A DNA stretch of 6,673 nucleotides from Desulfarculales bacterium UBA696 (GCA_002298995.1 DBMO01000028.1:1-6673); one strand, 5' to 3'. Counted from the stretch's first letter, positions 1-5,543 are shown. Notes: a model not told the origin generated them from the sequence alone. Translations and numbers: made by a program.

Positions 1-3
1 CCA

Positions 4-552
4 TTACACCATCGGCTTGGGTTTTATCTTCCTCGACCATTGGCGAATCAGGAGCGCTTCCTTTTCCGGTATTCCAAGCGAGAGCAAGAATTTATGATGG
101 GCTTCAGGCGCCCGCTGCTCGAACTCGGAATGCCACAGATTCATGCCTTGCTCATCCATTCCCGCCACGCGAAGCATCTCGACCCACATCTGCTTGCTTA
201 CCTCGGGCTGAACTTCCTCCAAAGCAACGCCCTTCAGCATTGCGGAAAGAAGTCCCTGCTTGGCTTTGAGGGCAAGTATCTCCTCTCCGATCTCCTTTAG
301 CCGCTTTTCGAGAAGGTCCGCGCACGGTGTATCCTCGGATTGCAGGACCTTTCCGATGTCCTCGATCGAAAGGCTGGTCTGGCGAAGGACGCAGATCCGT
401 TCAAGCCGTTTCACATCCTCTTCCGAGTACAAGCGATACCCCGCGGGTGTCCGGCAGGAAGGCGAGAGGAGCCCGACGCGATCGTAGTAGAGGAGCGCGC
501 TCCGGGAAAGGCCGAACAGACGCGCTATTTTTGATATCGTATAGGATCTCAT
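4..552 (-). CDS. MerR-family transcriptional regulator
   Basis: The 182-residue protein has the MerR layout. A winged helix-turn-helix fills residues 1-70 (SKIARLFGLSRSALLYYDRVGLL, then GYRLYSEEDVKRLERI). A charged helix at about 75-108 probably forms the antiparallel dimerisation coiled coil. MerR proteins bind a dyad between the -35 and -10 boxes and untwist the DNA when an effector binds. Residues 123-174 form an extra C-terminal domain, rich in W, H and E (WHSEFEQRAPEAHHKF), that is homologous to the complete small protein encoded just upstream; it is the likely sensor part. I see no metal-binding cysteine pair typical of CueR or ZntR, so an organic effector or partner protein is more likely (inference). 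The start codon lacks a clear Shine-Dalgarno and is preceded by a hairpin. The reading frame is complete. The effector is unknown. Confidence 0.9.
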   Translation of the reverse strand: MRSYTISKIARLFGLSRSALLYYDRVGLLSPSCRTPAGYRLYSEEDVKRLERICVLRQTSLSIEDIGKVLQSEDTPCADLLEKRLKEIGEEILALKAKQGLLSAMLKGVALEEVQPEVSKQMWVEMLRVAGMDEQGMNLWHSEFEQRAPEAHHKFLLSLGIPEKEALLIRQWSRKIKPKPMV

Positions 553-565
553 ATTTTTCAGATGG

Positions 566-588
566 AGCAGTGGTGGCCATCCACTGCT
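566..588 (-). promoter_or_regulatory. Hairpin in the leader of the MerR gene
   Basis: A perfect 8-bp inverted repeat (566-573 with 581-588, arm AGCAGTGG) has a 7-base loop. It lies between the stop of the 61-residue ORF and the MerR start, ending 13 bases before the ATG. No T-run follows, so it is not an obvious terminator. It could slow translation of the regulator or stabilise the downstream part of the transcript. The structure is seen directly; the role is inferred. Confidence 0.4.
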
Positions 589-601
589 ACCCTTGGTTAC
601 G

Positions 602-787
602 TTACCTGCTTTTTTTGCGAATCTCCTCGATCTTCTCGGGAGAAAGACCCAGCCACTCCAGGAAACTTCGATGCGCTTCGGGATGACGTGCCTCGAATAC
701 CTGATGCCATCTCATCATCGTCTTCTCATCCAGCCCGATCTCCCTGAACATACTCACCCACTCGTCAACGGATACCTGATTTTGCAT
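602..787 (-). CDS. Small stand-alone protein homologous to the MerR C-terminal domain
   Basis: This 61-residue ORF begins at an ATG preceded by an AAAGGGG ribosome binding site about seven bases away. Residues 10-61 align without gaps to residues 123-174 of the MerR regulator downstream, with 25 of 52 positions identical (WV.M.R..G.DE..M..WH..FE.R.PEAH..FL..LG, then IR..SR). It carries no DNA-binding part. The two genes point the same way, 49 bases apart, and are probably co-transcribed with this one first. A plausible role is a detached copy of the regulator's sensor domain, acting as a ligand-binding partner or competitor (inference). I do not recognise a named family and cannot give a biochemical function. 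Confidence 0.75.
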   Translation of the reverse strand: MQNQVSVDEWVSMFREIGLDEKTMMRWHQVFEARHPEAHRSFLEWLGLSPEKIEEIRKKSR

Positions 788-843
788 CGTCTGACCCCTT
801 TCTGAAATTAGAATCCGGATATGCCACGGCCATGACGATACAG

Positions 844-874
844 CTTATAAACCGTGAACCTGTAGACGGGTAAA
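844..874 (-). promoter_or_regulatory. Candidate MerR-type promoter and operator
   Basis: Read on the minus strand, a TTTACC -35 box (869-874) and a TATAAG -10 box (844-849) are separated by exactly 19 bases. The spacer region carries an imperfect dyad (ACCCGT ... ACGGT). A 19-bp spacer is too long for normal RNA polymerase contact and is the hallmark of MerR-activated promoters. It lies 56 bases upstream of the small ORF that leads the MerR transcript, so autoregulation is the natural reading. The boxes are only partial matches to consensus. Confidence 0.4.
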
Positions 875-917
875 GAAGAAAATGAGGGACGTCAACTTAG
901 AAGATCAGATTTGCTTT

Positions 918-980
918 GAGGCATATTCCAGGCGAAAGCCCGTCAGGGGGTGAGCCGACGCTAGTGGGCGCTTAAGCCTC
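918..980. other. Structured intergenic segment of unknown role
   Basis: Several short helices nest here. GAGGC (918-922) can pair with GCCTC (976-980). Inside are GGC-GAAA-GCC (931-940), a GNRA-type tetraloop hairpin, and CGTC (941-944) with GACG (957-960). Together they would form a three-way junction. The right edge overlaps the last codons of the 68-residue ORF. It does not fit any riboswitch consensus I can recall, and helices this short can occur by chance. Confidence 0.2.
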
Positions 981-1178
981 GGTGGTTTCTTCCGGTGGGG
1001 ACTGGAGCGACATTTCGGGCATTTCAGGGAGCTGAGCGCTTACGGCGGTGTGCTTTATGGTCCAGAAGACGCTTCTGAAGTGTTCATCGAAGTTGGTGGG
1101 GGAGACCCTGCCAAGTTCGATGAATTTGACCATTATTTCTTTGGCCATTTTCAGGAATTTCTCGTCATCCGCATTCAT
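972..1178 (-). CDS. Small conserved-looking hypothetical protein (68 aa)
   Basis: I choose the ATG at 1178, giving 68 residues beginning MNADDEKFLK. The frame stays open upstream to 1292, but that extension runs through a strong inverted repeat and reads as low-quality protein, so it is probably leader. A weak GGCGAG ribosome binding site lies eight bases upstream. The central part (KFIELGRVSPTNFDEHFRSVFWTIKHTA, residues 18-45, described by its pattern) looks like a compact helical domain; the tail from residue 50 is proline- and glutamate-rich and probably disordered. It is soluble, with no cysteine, signal peptide or membrane segment. Similar small proteins with a FIE.GR.SP..F motif seem familiar from Desulfobacterota, but that is an unchecked recollection. 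Function unknown. Confidence 0.6.
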   Translation of the reverse strand: MNADDEKFLKMAKEIMVKFIELGRVSPTNFDEHFRSVFWTIKHTAVSAQLPEMPEMSLQSPPEETTEA

Positions 1179-1202
1179 TTGCGTACTCGCCGGGTTAGAG
1201 TG

Positions 1203-1253
1203 AAAAAGCCTCTGCTTAACGGTGGGAAGGCCATTTAGGGTAGCAGAGGCTTT
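1203..1253 (-). terminator. Terminator-like or attenuator hairpin in the leader of the 68-aa ORF
   Basis: A perfect 12-bp inverted repeat (AAAGCCTCTGCT at 1205-1216, AGCAGAGGCTTT at 1242-1253) encloses 25 bases. On the minus strand the second arm ends in five T residues (1203-1207), as in a Rho-independent terminator. No minus-strand gene is visible upstream that would need ending. It sits 24 bases before the start codon of the small ORF, so an attenuator or processed leader is possible. The loop is longer than in typical terminators. Confidence 0.5.
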
Positions 1254-1301
1254 CAGAGTAGTAAGGAATACCCTGCGAAGGCATCCCGTCACTCATCTGC
1301 C

Positions 1302-1331
1302 AATTTACCACACTCGATTGGTCCATATCAA
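1302..1331 (-). promoter_or_regulatory. Weak sigma70-like promoter for the 68-aa ORF
   Basis: On the minus strand TTGATA (1326-1331, five of six consensus bases) is followed after 18 bases by TAAATT (1302-1307, four of six). This would give a leader of roughly 115-120 bases that includes the 12-bp terminator-like hairpin. It is a consensus match only. Confidence 0.25.
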
Positions 1332-1533
1332 CTAAACAGTCAAAATTTCACCGGATTCGTCTAACTCCGATTCCAGGACCAGCGGGAGCCCTCTTGAATT
1401 CCGATTTCCCAGATCCTGCGCAGGGAGTTCGACTTCCCGATAATCATGCCGTGAAGCGGCCGGTTTCTGGAAACTCACCCCGAGAATGATTAGTTAAAAG
1501 GATAAACTGCTTTTTTCAGCGGAAATATCTGAT

Positions 1534-1540
1534 AGGGGGA
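1534..1540 (+). promoter_or_regulatory. Ribosome binding site of the candidate selenoprotein
   Basis: AGGGGGA lies six bases upstream of the ATG at 1547. It is one of the better Shine-Dalgarno matches in the window and supports translation of a frame that contains an early in-frame TGA. Confidence 0.6.
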
Positions 1541-1546
1541 AATAAA

Positions 1547-1690
1547 ATGGAACCGATCGAAAGCAAGGATTGTACAACCGAAAATAAAATGTATCCCCAT
1601 GGGCACGAGCTTTGAACTGACAAGCAATGCAAGGTTTGCATTGACGGAAAATGGATCGAGCCGGACAACCTCGAGACCCGCGAGGTTTGA
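1547..1690 (+). CDS. Candidate small selenoprotein (47 aa, Sec at residue 23)
   Basis: The frame from ATG 1547 to the stop at 1688-1690 reads through a TGA at 1613-1615. With that TGA as selenocysteine (U) the product has 47 residues. The part before it ends MYPHGHEL. The part after it begins UTDKQCKVCIDGKWIEP, giving UxxxxCxxC followed by a DGKW turn. Both halves look like protein, and a cysteine would fit well at the TGA position. Further support is a strong ribosome binding site and a stem-loop placed like a bacterial SECIS right after the TGA. The cluster of Sec and two cysteines (plus Cys9) suggests a redox or metal-binding role (inference). I do not recognise a named family. It is not obviously in an operon: the genes to its left face away, and cobB starts 392 bases downstream. 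The alternative is a cysteine codon mutated to a stop, leaving a pseudogene. Confidence 0.6.
1613..1643 (+). promoter_or_regulatory. Putative bacterial SECIS element
   Basis: After the TGA (1613-1615) come nine bases, then a perfect 7-bp stem (CAATGCA 1625-1631 with TGCATTG 1637-1643) capped by the five-base loop AGGTT (1632-1636). The loop starts 16 bases after the TGA and has a G in its first two positions. Known bacterial SECIS elements, bound by SelB, lie immediately 3' of the UGA with the apical loop in this range. The E. coli fdhF loop also carries a GGU. The stem lies inside the coding frame, as bacterial SECIS elements do. Confidence 0.55.
1667..1687. repeat. Short inverted repeat at the 3' end of the candidate selenoprotein
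   Basis: AACCTCG (1667-1673) and CGAGGTT (1681-1687) form a perfect 7-bp stem with a 7-base loop over the last codons and directly before the stop. It could protect the mRNA end or be chance. Confidence 0.3.
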
Positions 1691-1705
1691 AAAGATAAAG
1701 AGCGT

Positions 1706-1722
1706 GGGGAGCTTGGCTCCCC
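1706..1722 (+). terminator. Strong GC-rich hairpin downstream of the candidate selenoprotein
   Basis: GGGGAGC (1706-1712) pairs perfectly with GCTCCCC (1716-1722) around a three-base loop, 15 bases after the stop codon. This is where a terminator would be expected, but TCGCCC follows rather than a T-run, so intrinsic termination is doubtful. It may be an RNA 3'-end stabiliser. Confidence 0.3.
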
Positions 1723-2082
1723 TCGCCCGACGTCTCGGACACTGGGCTTCCGCCACTTGCCCGCGGCGCCAAATCTTTCTCTGGCGGGGTAATTGTCTCT
1801 CTTTAGACCAATGCGAAATAAAATGCCGGAATCCGACAAAAAAGCTCCCCTCCCTTGGTGGGCGGGGAATTGGCATTGAGTTCTTCGGGCAACAGCCCCT
1901 TGTTCTTCCTCTCCCCAAGTGCCCCTATAGAGGGCGGCCTTTTTAACATTTTCAAAAAACCCGATCCAAAGTAGGATAAACTATACATTACAGGCGGGTA
2001 CGACCGTGGGGCAGGCTTTTCGGCCTGCCTCCCCGATTATTCGAGAATTGCTTTCTCACATCAGCAAAACTGGCGTTAAAAC
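1723..2082. other. Gene-free stretch upstream of cobB with several hairpins
   Basis: No convincing coding frame is visible. The structures are: an interrupted stem 1846-1854/1860-1868 (TCCCCTCCC with GGGCGGGGA); GGGC-AACA-GCCC at 1887-1898; and GCCC/GGGC at 1921-1935, followed after four bases by TTTTT (1940-1944), a weak plus-strand terminator shape. The purine- and pyrimidine-rich blocks suggest degenerate dispersed repeat material. A canonical cobalamin riboswitch (CCCGCAACTGT core, AGCCACTG box) was searched for by eye and is not present. Confidence 0.4.
2008..2031 (+). promoter_or_regulatory. Hairpin in the cobB leader
   Basis: GGGGCAGGC (2008-2016) pairs with GCCTGCCTC (2023-2031), nine pairs including one G-U, around the loop TTTTCG. 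It lies about 50 bases before the cobB start and has no T-run after it. It may be a leader regulatory hairpin or the end of an upstream transcript; the function is inferred only from position. Confidence 0.35.
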
Positions 2083-3576
2083 ATGCCCGGTGAGCCCGGA
2101 AAAAAACATGCATTTTTAGTTGCAGGCACCCATAGCGGGTGCGGCAAGACGACCATCACCCTCGGGCTGATCGCCGCTTTGAAAGCCCGGGGGCTGAGGG
2201 TGCAGCCTTTCAAGGCGGGGCCTGATTTCATAGATCCGGGCCTCCACACAAAAATAGCGGGGACTCCTTCCCGAAACCTGGACGGCTGGATGCTCGGCCG
2301 GGACTACAACATTTTCCAATTCCGGCGACTCATGGCCGAATCCGACCTAGGCCTGGCCGAAGGGGTCATGGGACTTTTCGACGGCTACGAGGGGGGGACC
2401 GAATCCGGGAGCAGCGCTGAACTGGCCAAGTGGCTTGGCGTTCCCGTTATCCTGGTGGTCGACGCGCGAAGCATGGCCCGAAGCGCCGCGGCGCTGCTCT
2501 ACGGCTTCAAGCATTTCGATCCGGCGCTTGATCTTCGCGGGGTAATTTTTAATCGGATCGGCAGCCCGGCACACCTCGAATACCTGAAGGAAGCGGTCTG
2601 TCCCAACTTTCCGGACCTTGCCGTGCTCGGCGGAATTCCACGCGAGAAATCCGTCGAGATTCCCGAACGCCATCTCGGCCTTGTTACCGCCGATGAAATG
2701 GCGCTCGACCGCAAATGGCGGGAAAAGCTCGCAGGCATGGTCGAAGAATTTCTCGATATCGACCTGCTGCTCGATATCACTCAATATAAAGAGGATACAT
2801 CCCAAGTATTTGCGCCGATCGATGCTGAGCCCGCGCACGAATCGATTCGCCCCACCATTGCCGTTGCCCGTGACGCGGCTTTTTGTTTTTATTACCCCGA
2901 TAACTTGGAACTCCTGGAAAAATCCGGTGCAGACCTTCGCTTTTTTTCTCCGGTTGCCGGCCAGGCGGTCCCCGCCGGCTGCTCGGGAGTCTACCTCGGG
3001 GGCGGCTACCCGGAACTTTTCGCGGAAGCGATATCGAAGAATTTCGCTTTCCTCGAATCGCTGCGCCAAGCAGCCCGGGACGGCATGCCCATATATGCCG
3101 AATGCGGCGGCCTCATGACCCTGGGCCAATTTATCGATACGACCGAAGGTGTCAAGTTTCCCATGGCCGGCATTTTGCCCTTCGGGACCCGCATGCTGGC
3201 CCGCCGGAGGGCCCTTGGATACACCGAAGTGGTTTTGAAAAGGCCCTGCCTTCTAGGAGAGCCGGGCCTTAAAATCCGGGGCCACGAATTTCACTATTCT
3301 GAAATTGTTTGCCTGCCCGAAGAAAGTCCAGGGCTGGAACTCGCATATGAGCTTCGCGCACGCAAATTCGAACAAGTGCGCGGGGAAGGGTACATGCCGC
3401 GGCAGATTTTCTCCGACGGAGAGCGGCAGGCTGGAAAGCCCGCCCCACAGGTTATGCATGATGGAACTAAATCTTTGCAGGTGCTTGCAAGCTATATTCA
3501 TCTTCACTGGGGAAGCGCCCCGGAGGCGGCCCGTAATTTCGTCGCCCGGTGCGCGGAATGGAAAGAGCGGAGGTAA
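2083..3576 (+). CDS. cobB: Cobyrinate a,c-diamide synthase (CobB/CbiA)
   Basis: This enzyme uses ATP and glutamine to amidate the a and c side chains of (hydrogeno)cobyrinate in the cytoplasm. The N-terminal synthetase domain starts with the P-loop GTHSGCGKTT (residues 15-24), followed by GPDFIDPGLH, NLDGWMLG and EGVMGLFDGYEG, all typical of the family. The C-terminal class I glutaminase-like domain has the nucleophile Cys341 (YAECGGLM) and the histidine of SYIHLHW (His473). At 497 residues it is somewhat longer than the usual 430-460. The extra length seems to lie at about residues 430-465, between the ELRARKF strand and the final histidine motif. An in-frame TAA at 2077-2079 fixes ATG 2083 as the first possible ATG, although no good Shine-Dalgarno precedes it. 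cobQ follows after eight bases, so the two are translationally coupled. Whether the substrate is the cobalt form (CbiA) or hydrogenobyrinate (CobB) cannot be told here. Confidence 0.95.
   Translation: MPGEPGKKHAFLVAGTHSGCGKTTITLGLIAALKARGLRVQPFKAGPDFIDPGLHTKIAGTPSRNLDGWMLGRDYNIFQFRRLMAESDLGLAEGVMGLFDGYEGGTESGSSAELAKWLGVPVILVVDARSMARSAAALLYGFKHFDPALDLRGVIFNRIGSPAHLEYLKEAVCPNFPDLAVLGGIPREKSVEIPERHLGLVTADEMALDRKWREKLAGMVEEFLDIDLLLDITQYKEDTSQVFAPIDAEPAHESIRPTIAVARDAAFCFYYPDNLELLEKSGADLRFFSPVAGQAVPAGCSGVYLGGGYPELFAEAISKNFAFLESLRQAARDGMPIYAECGGLMTLGQFIDTTEGVKFPMAGILPFGTRMLARRRALGYTEVVLKRPCLLGEPGLKIRGHEFHYSEIVCLPEESPGLELAYELRARKFEQVRGEGYMPRQIFSDGERQAGKPAPQVMHDGTKSLQVLASYIHLHWGSAPEAARNFVARCAEWKERR
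3569..3573 (+). promoter_or_regulatory. GGAGG ribosome binding site deciding the cobQ start
   Basis: A perfect GGAGG ends one base before the cobB stop codon and lies 11 bases before ATG 3585. The spacing is slightly long, but the upstream GTG 3549 and ATG 3558 would leave it inside the gene. Its position within the end of cobB suggests translational coupling. Confidence 0.6.
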
Positions 3577-3584
3577 TACGATCC

Positions 3585-5123
3585 ATGGCCAAGGCGCGGC
3601 CTTTAATGTTTCTCGGTACGGGCTCGGATGTCGGGAAAAGCATTCTTGCGGCCGCTTTTTGCCGCATTTTCCGGCAGGAGGGCTACAGCGTTGCCCCGTT
3701 CAAGGCGCAGAACATGGCCCTGAACTCATTTATTACCCCGGAAGGGGGCGAGATGGGGCGTGCCCAGGTAGTGCAGGCGGAAGCGGCGGGGATCGCGCCG
3801 CACGTCGATATGAACCCGGTGCTGCTGAAACCCACCTCGCAGATGGGCTCCCAGGTGATCGTACTCGGCAAGGCGATCGGCAACCTCCTGGCCAGGGAAT
3901 ACTACGAATACAAAAAAGAACTCATTCCCATCGTTCGGGAAAGCTTCGAGCGACTCTCATCGGGATATGACATAGTGGTCATGGAGGGGGCCGGGAGCGC
4001 CGTGGAATTAAATCTCAAACCCCACGACATCGTCAACATGGCCATGGCCGAGATGGCGGGCGCAAGGTGTATCCTGGTCGGCGACATCGACCGCGGGGGG
4101 ATATTTGCCTCGCTCATCGGAAGCTATCAGCTGCTGGAACCGCGGGAACGCGAGCTTATTGCGGGCTTCATCGTAAATAAGCTCCGGGGTGATCCCGCCC
4201 TTTTTTCCGACGGCGCGGGCATTATCGAATCGCGCACCGGACGGCCCGTTTTCGGAGTGGTGCCCTGGTTCGATCACATCTCCCTTCCCGAAGAAGACAG
4301 CGTGGCTCTTGGGCGACGAATGCAGAGAAACGAAGGCGGCCCCTCGCCCGACAAGGTAATAGTTGGGGTTGTAAAGTTGCCTTTTATCTCCAATTACACC
4401 GATTTTGACTGCTTCGAGCGCGACCCGCGGGTTCAGCTCGTCTATTTCGACAGTCCGGCACGCGTGTTCGAAATGGACGCGGTGATAATCCCCGGAAGCA
4501 AAAATACGATCGAAGACCTCGCGGCCCTCGAAAAGTCAGGCATGGCCGACGCGATCCGCTCTTTTTTCAAATCGGGCGGGACGGTGGCCGGGCTTTGCGG
4601 TGGTTACCAGATGATGGGGGAGCTTGTTCGCGACCCTCACGGAATGGAGAGCGCCCTTCCCGAAATTCCCGGTCTCGGGCTGCTCGACATGCAAACGGAG
4701 ATGTTCCCGGAAAAGGTCACCTCGCAGGTCGAGGCGGTGGTGGCGCGGGATTGCGGGCTTTTTGCGGATTGCGCCGGCCCGCTGCACGGCTACGAAATAC
4801 ACATGGGCAGGAGCACATCCGCGGGCGACGCCAGGACCCTTTTCCGCATCACCCGCCGCGACGGTCAACCGGTGGATTTCCCGGACGGACTTGCCCGGCC
4901 CGACGGCAGGGCATGGGGCACCTACATACACGGTATTTTCGATAACGACGATTTCCGCAACAGCTTCCTCGAAGGTGTCGCCAAAACTTCCGGCAAGGCG
5001 CTAGGCGCCTGTTGCGGCGCTCCCTCATACCGGATATGGAAGGAGGAGCAGTACGACCTCCTTGCCGATTTCATCAGGCGCCATGTGGACGTGCCGCGCA
5101 TTCTCGAAGCGATATTGGGCTAG
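3585..5123 (+). CDS. cobQ: Cobyric acid synthase (CobQ/CbiP)
   Basis: This enzyme amidates side chains b, d, e and g of adenosylcobyrinate a,c-diamide to give adenosylcobyric acid, using glutamine and ATP four times. I place the start at ATG 3585, giving 512 residues. It is preceded by a perfect GGAGG (3569-3573) that overlaps the end of cobB, and MAKARPLMFLGTGSDVGKS matches the family's N-terminus. GTG 3549 or ATG 3558 would add 12 or 9 residues. The P-loop-like GTGSDVGKS spans residues 11-19. Then come KAQNMALNSF, EGAGSAVELNL and DIDRGGIFAS, all diagnostic of CobQ. The glutaminase domain carries Cys338 (GLCGGYQMMG), GYEIHMGRS and the catalytic His449 (GTYIHGIFDN). The length is normal and all key motifs are present. 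It follows cobB after eight bases, and cbiB lies beyond a repeat. Confidence 0.96.
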   Translation: MAKARPLMFLGTGSDVGKSILAAAFCRIFRQEGYSVAPFKAQNMALNSFITPEGGEMGRAQVVQAEAAGIAPHVDMNPVLLKPTSQMGSQVIVLGKAIGNLLAREYYEYKKELIPIVRESFERLSSGYDIVVMEGAGSAVELNLKPHDIVNMAMAEMAGARCILVGDIDRGGIFASLIGSYQLLEPRERELIAGFIVNKLRGDPALFSDGAGIIESRTGRPVFGVVPWFDHISLPEEDSVALGRRMQRNEGGPSPDKVIVGVVKLPFISNYTDFDCFERDPRVQLVYFDSPARVFEMDAVIIPGSKNTIEDLAALEKSGMADAIRSFFKSGGTVAGLCGGYQMMGELVRDPHGMESALPEIPGLGLLDMQTEMFPEKVTSQVEAVVARDCGLFADCAGPLHGYEIHMGRSTSAGDARTLFRITRRDGQPVDFPDGLARPDGRAWGTYIHGIFDNDDFRNSFLEGVAKTSGKALGACCGAPSYRIWKEEQYDLLADFIRRHVDVPRILEAILG

Positions 5124-5196
5124 GTGGTTCAACGGGCTGGGGCCTGGATCACAACTTTAAGGAATAAAATCAAAATTAAAGGCAGAACTCCACCCC

Positions 5197-5411
5197 AGGT
5201 TATGGCGAGGTCTCCCCGGGCTGTAGCCCAAATAGCCTTTTTTTAAAACTGCTAAGTGAATAGGCAGGCGTGAGCCTAACAACGTCATTCCCGCAGCGCT
5301 TCTGGGCGGGAATGACGATTTTCGATTCCGTCCCTGACGTTAATCCAAATCTGGTTTGGGCAACGCGCCCGTCCCGACCACGCCACAACTGGAGGGGACC
5401 GTGCCACCACC
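5197..5411. repeat. MITE-like palindromic repeat, copy 1, between cobQ and cbiB
   Basis: The element is a long imperfect palindrome. Its arms, 5197-5232 and 5355-5390, are inverted copies of each other at roughly 70 percent identity, each ending in GCCCAAA on the inner side. At its centre lies a perfect 12-bp inverted repeat, CGTCATTCCCGC (5283-5294) with GCGGGAATGACG (5306-5317), around an 11-base loop. The right end carries a second related block (5397-5411) about 21 bases outside the arm. A second copy starts after cbiB. No transposase is encoded, so if mobile it would depend on an enzyme elsewhere. The central ATTCCC/GGGAAT core resembles Neisseria dRS3-type repeats, but the similarity is limited to that core. 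Confidence 0.75.
5283..5317. repeat. Perfect 12-bp hairpin at the centre of the repeat
   Basis: CGTCATTCCCGC and its exact reverse complement are separated by 11 bases. As RNA it would form a stable hairpin between cobQ and cbiB. It could attenuate read-through or protect the upstream mRNA, as REP-type hairpins do (inference). No T-run follows directly. Confidence 0.7.
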
Positions 5412-5459
5412 GTAGTGATCAAGCCAAGGCGCCACGGAATACCGCTTGCACCACCGGGT

Positions 5460-5488
5460 TTGAGTTTTTAGGCGTTTCGGTATATAGG
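5460..5488 (+). promoter_or_regulatory. Weak candidate promoter for cbiB
   Basis: TTGAGT (5460-5465) is followed by TATATA (5481-5486, spacer 15) or TATAGG (5483-5488, spacer 17). It lies between the repeat and cbiB, where a separate promoter would be useful if the palindromic repeat interrupts the transcript. Only a consensus resemblance supports it. Confidence 0.25.
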
Positions 5489-5543
5489 CTGTTGCTGGGT
5501 ACCTGTCGAAAAAAATCCGTGGATTAGAAAATATTGGAGAGAA

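Noticed and set aside
1421..1440. T-arm-like sequence GGGAGTTCGACTTCCC suggesting a tRNA
   Set aside because: The stem cannot form the 5-bp plus 7-base-loop T arm correctly, and no acceptor, D or anticodon arms are found around it.
1688..1790. A second Sec codon: the TGA at 1688-1690 also has a hairpin downstream (1706-1722)
   Set aside because: The three-base loop TTG lacks a G in its first two positions, and the continued reading (KDKERGELGSPRPTSR...) looks like translated repeat DNA, so I treat this TGA as the true stop.
1640..1790. Fragments recalling a cobalamin riboswitch (GACCCGC near 1675, ACACTGG near 1740, GCCACTT near 1753)
   Set aside because: The pieces are out of order and lack the rest of the conserved core, and the first one lies inside the candidate selenoprotein frame.
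1870..1886. TGGCATTGAGTTCTT as a sigma54 promoter
   Set aside because: The -12 element lacks TTGC and the spacing is off; it is only a partial -24 match.
1887..1898. GGGCAACAGCCC, the exact reverse complement of GGGCTGTTGCCC in repeat copy 2, as a third copy of the element
   Set aside because: The match does not extend beyond the 12-base hairpin, so it is not enough to call a copy.
1490..1946. Long overlapping open frames on both strands (minus 1490-1918 and 1516-1839, plus 1599-1946)
   Set aside because: Their translations are rich in R, P, S and F with no domain-like pattern, they lack ribosome binding sites, and they conflict with the better supported short frame at 1547-1690.
2347..3129. 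Minus-strand open frame of 260 codons across cobB
   Set aside because: It is a codon-bias shadow of cobB; the plus strand encodes the full set of family motifs.
3305..3970. Plus-strand open frame of 221 codons overlapping the cobB-cobQ junction
   Set aside because: It is out of frame with two clearly recognised enzymes and has no domain pattern of its own.
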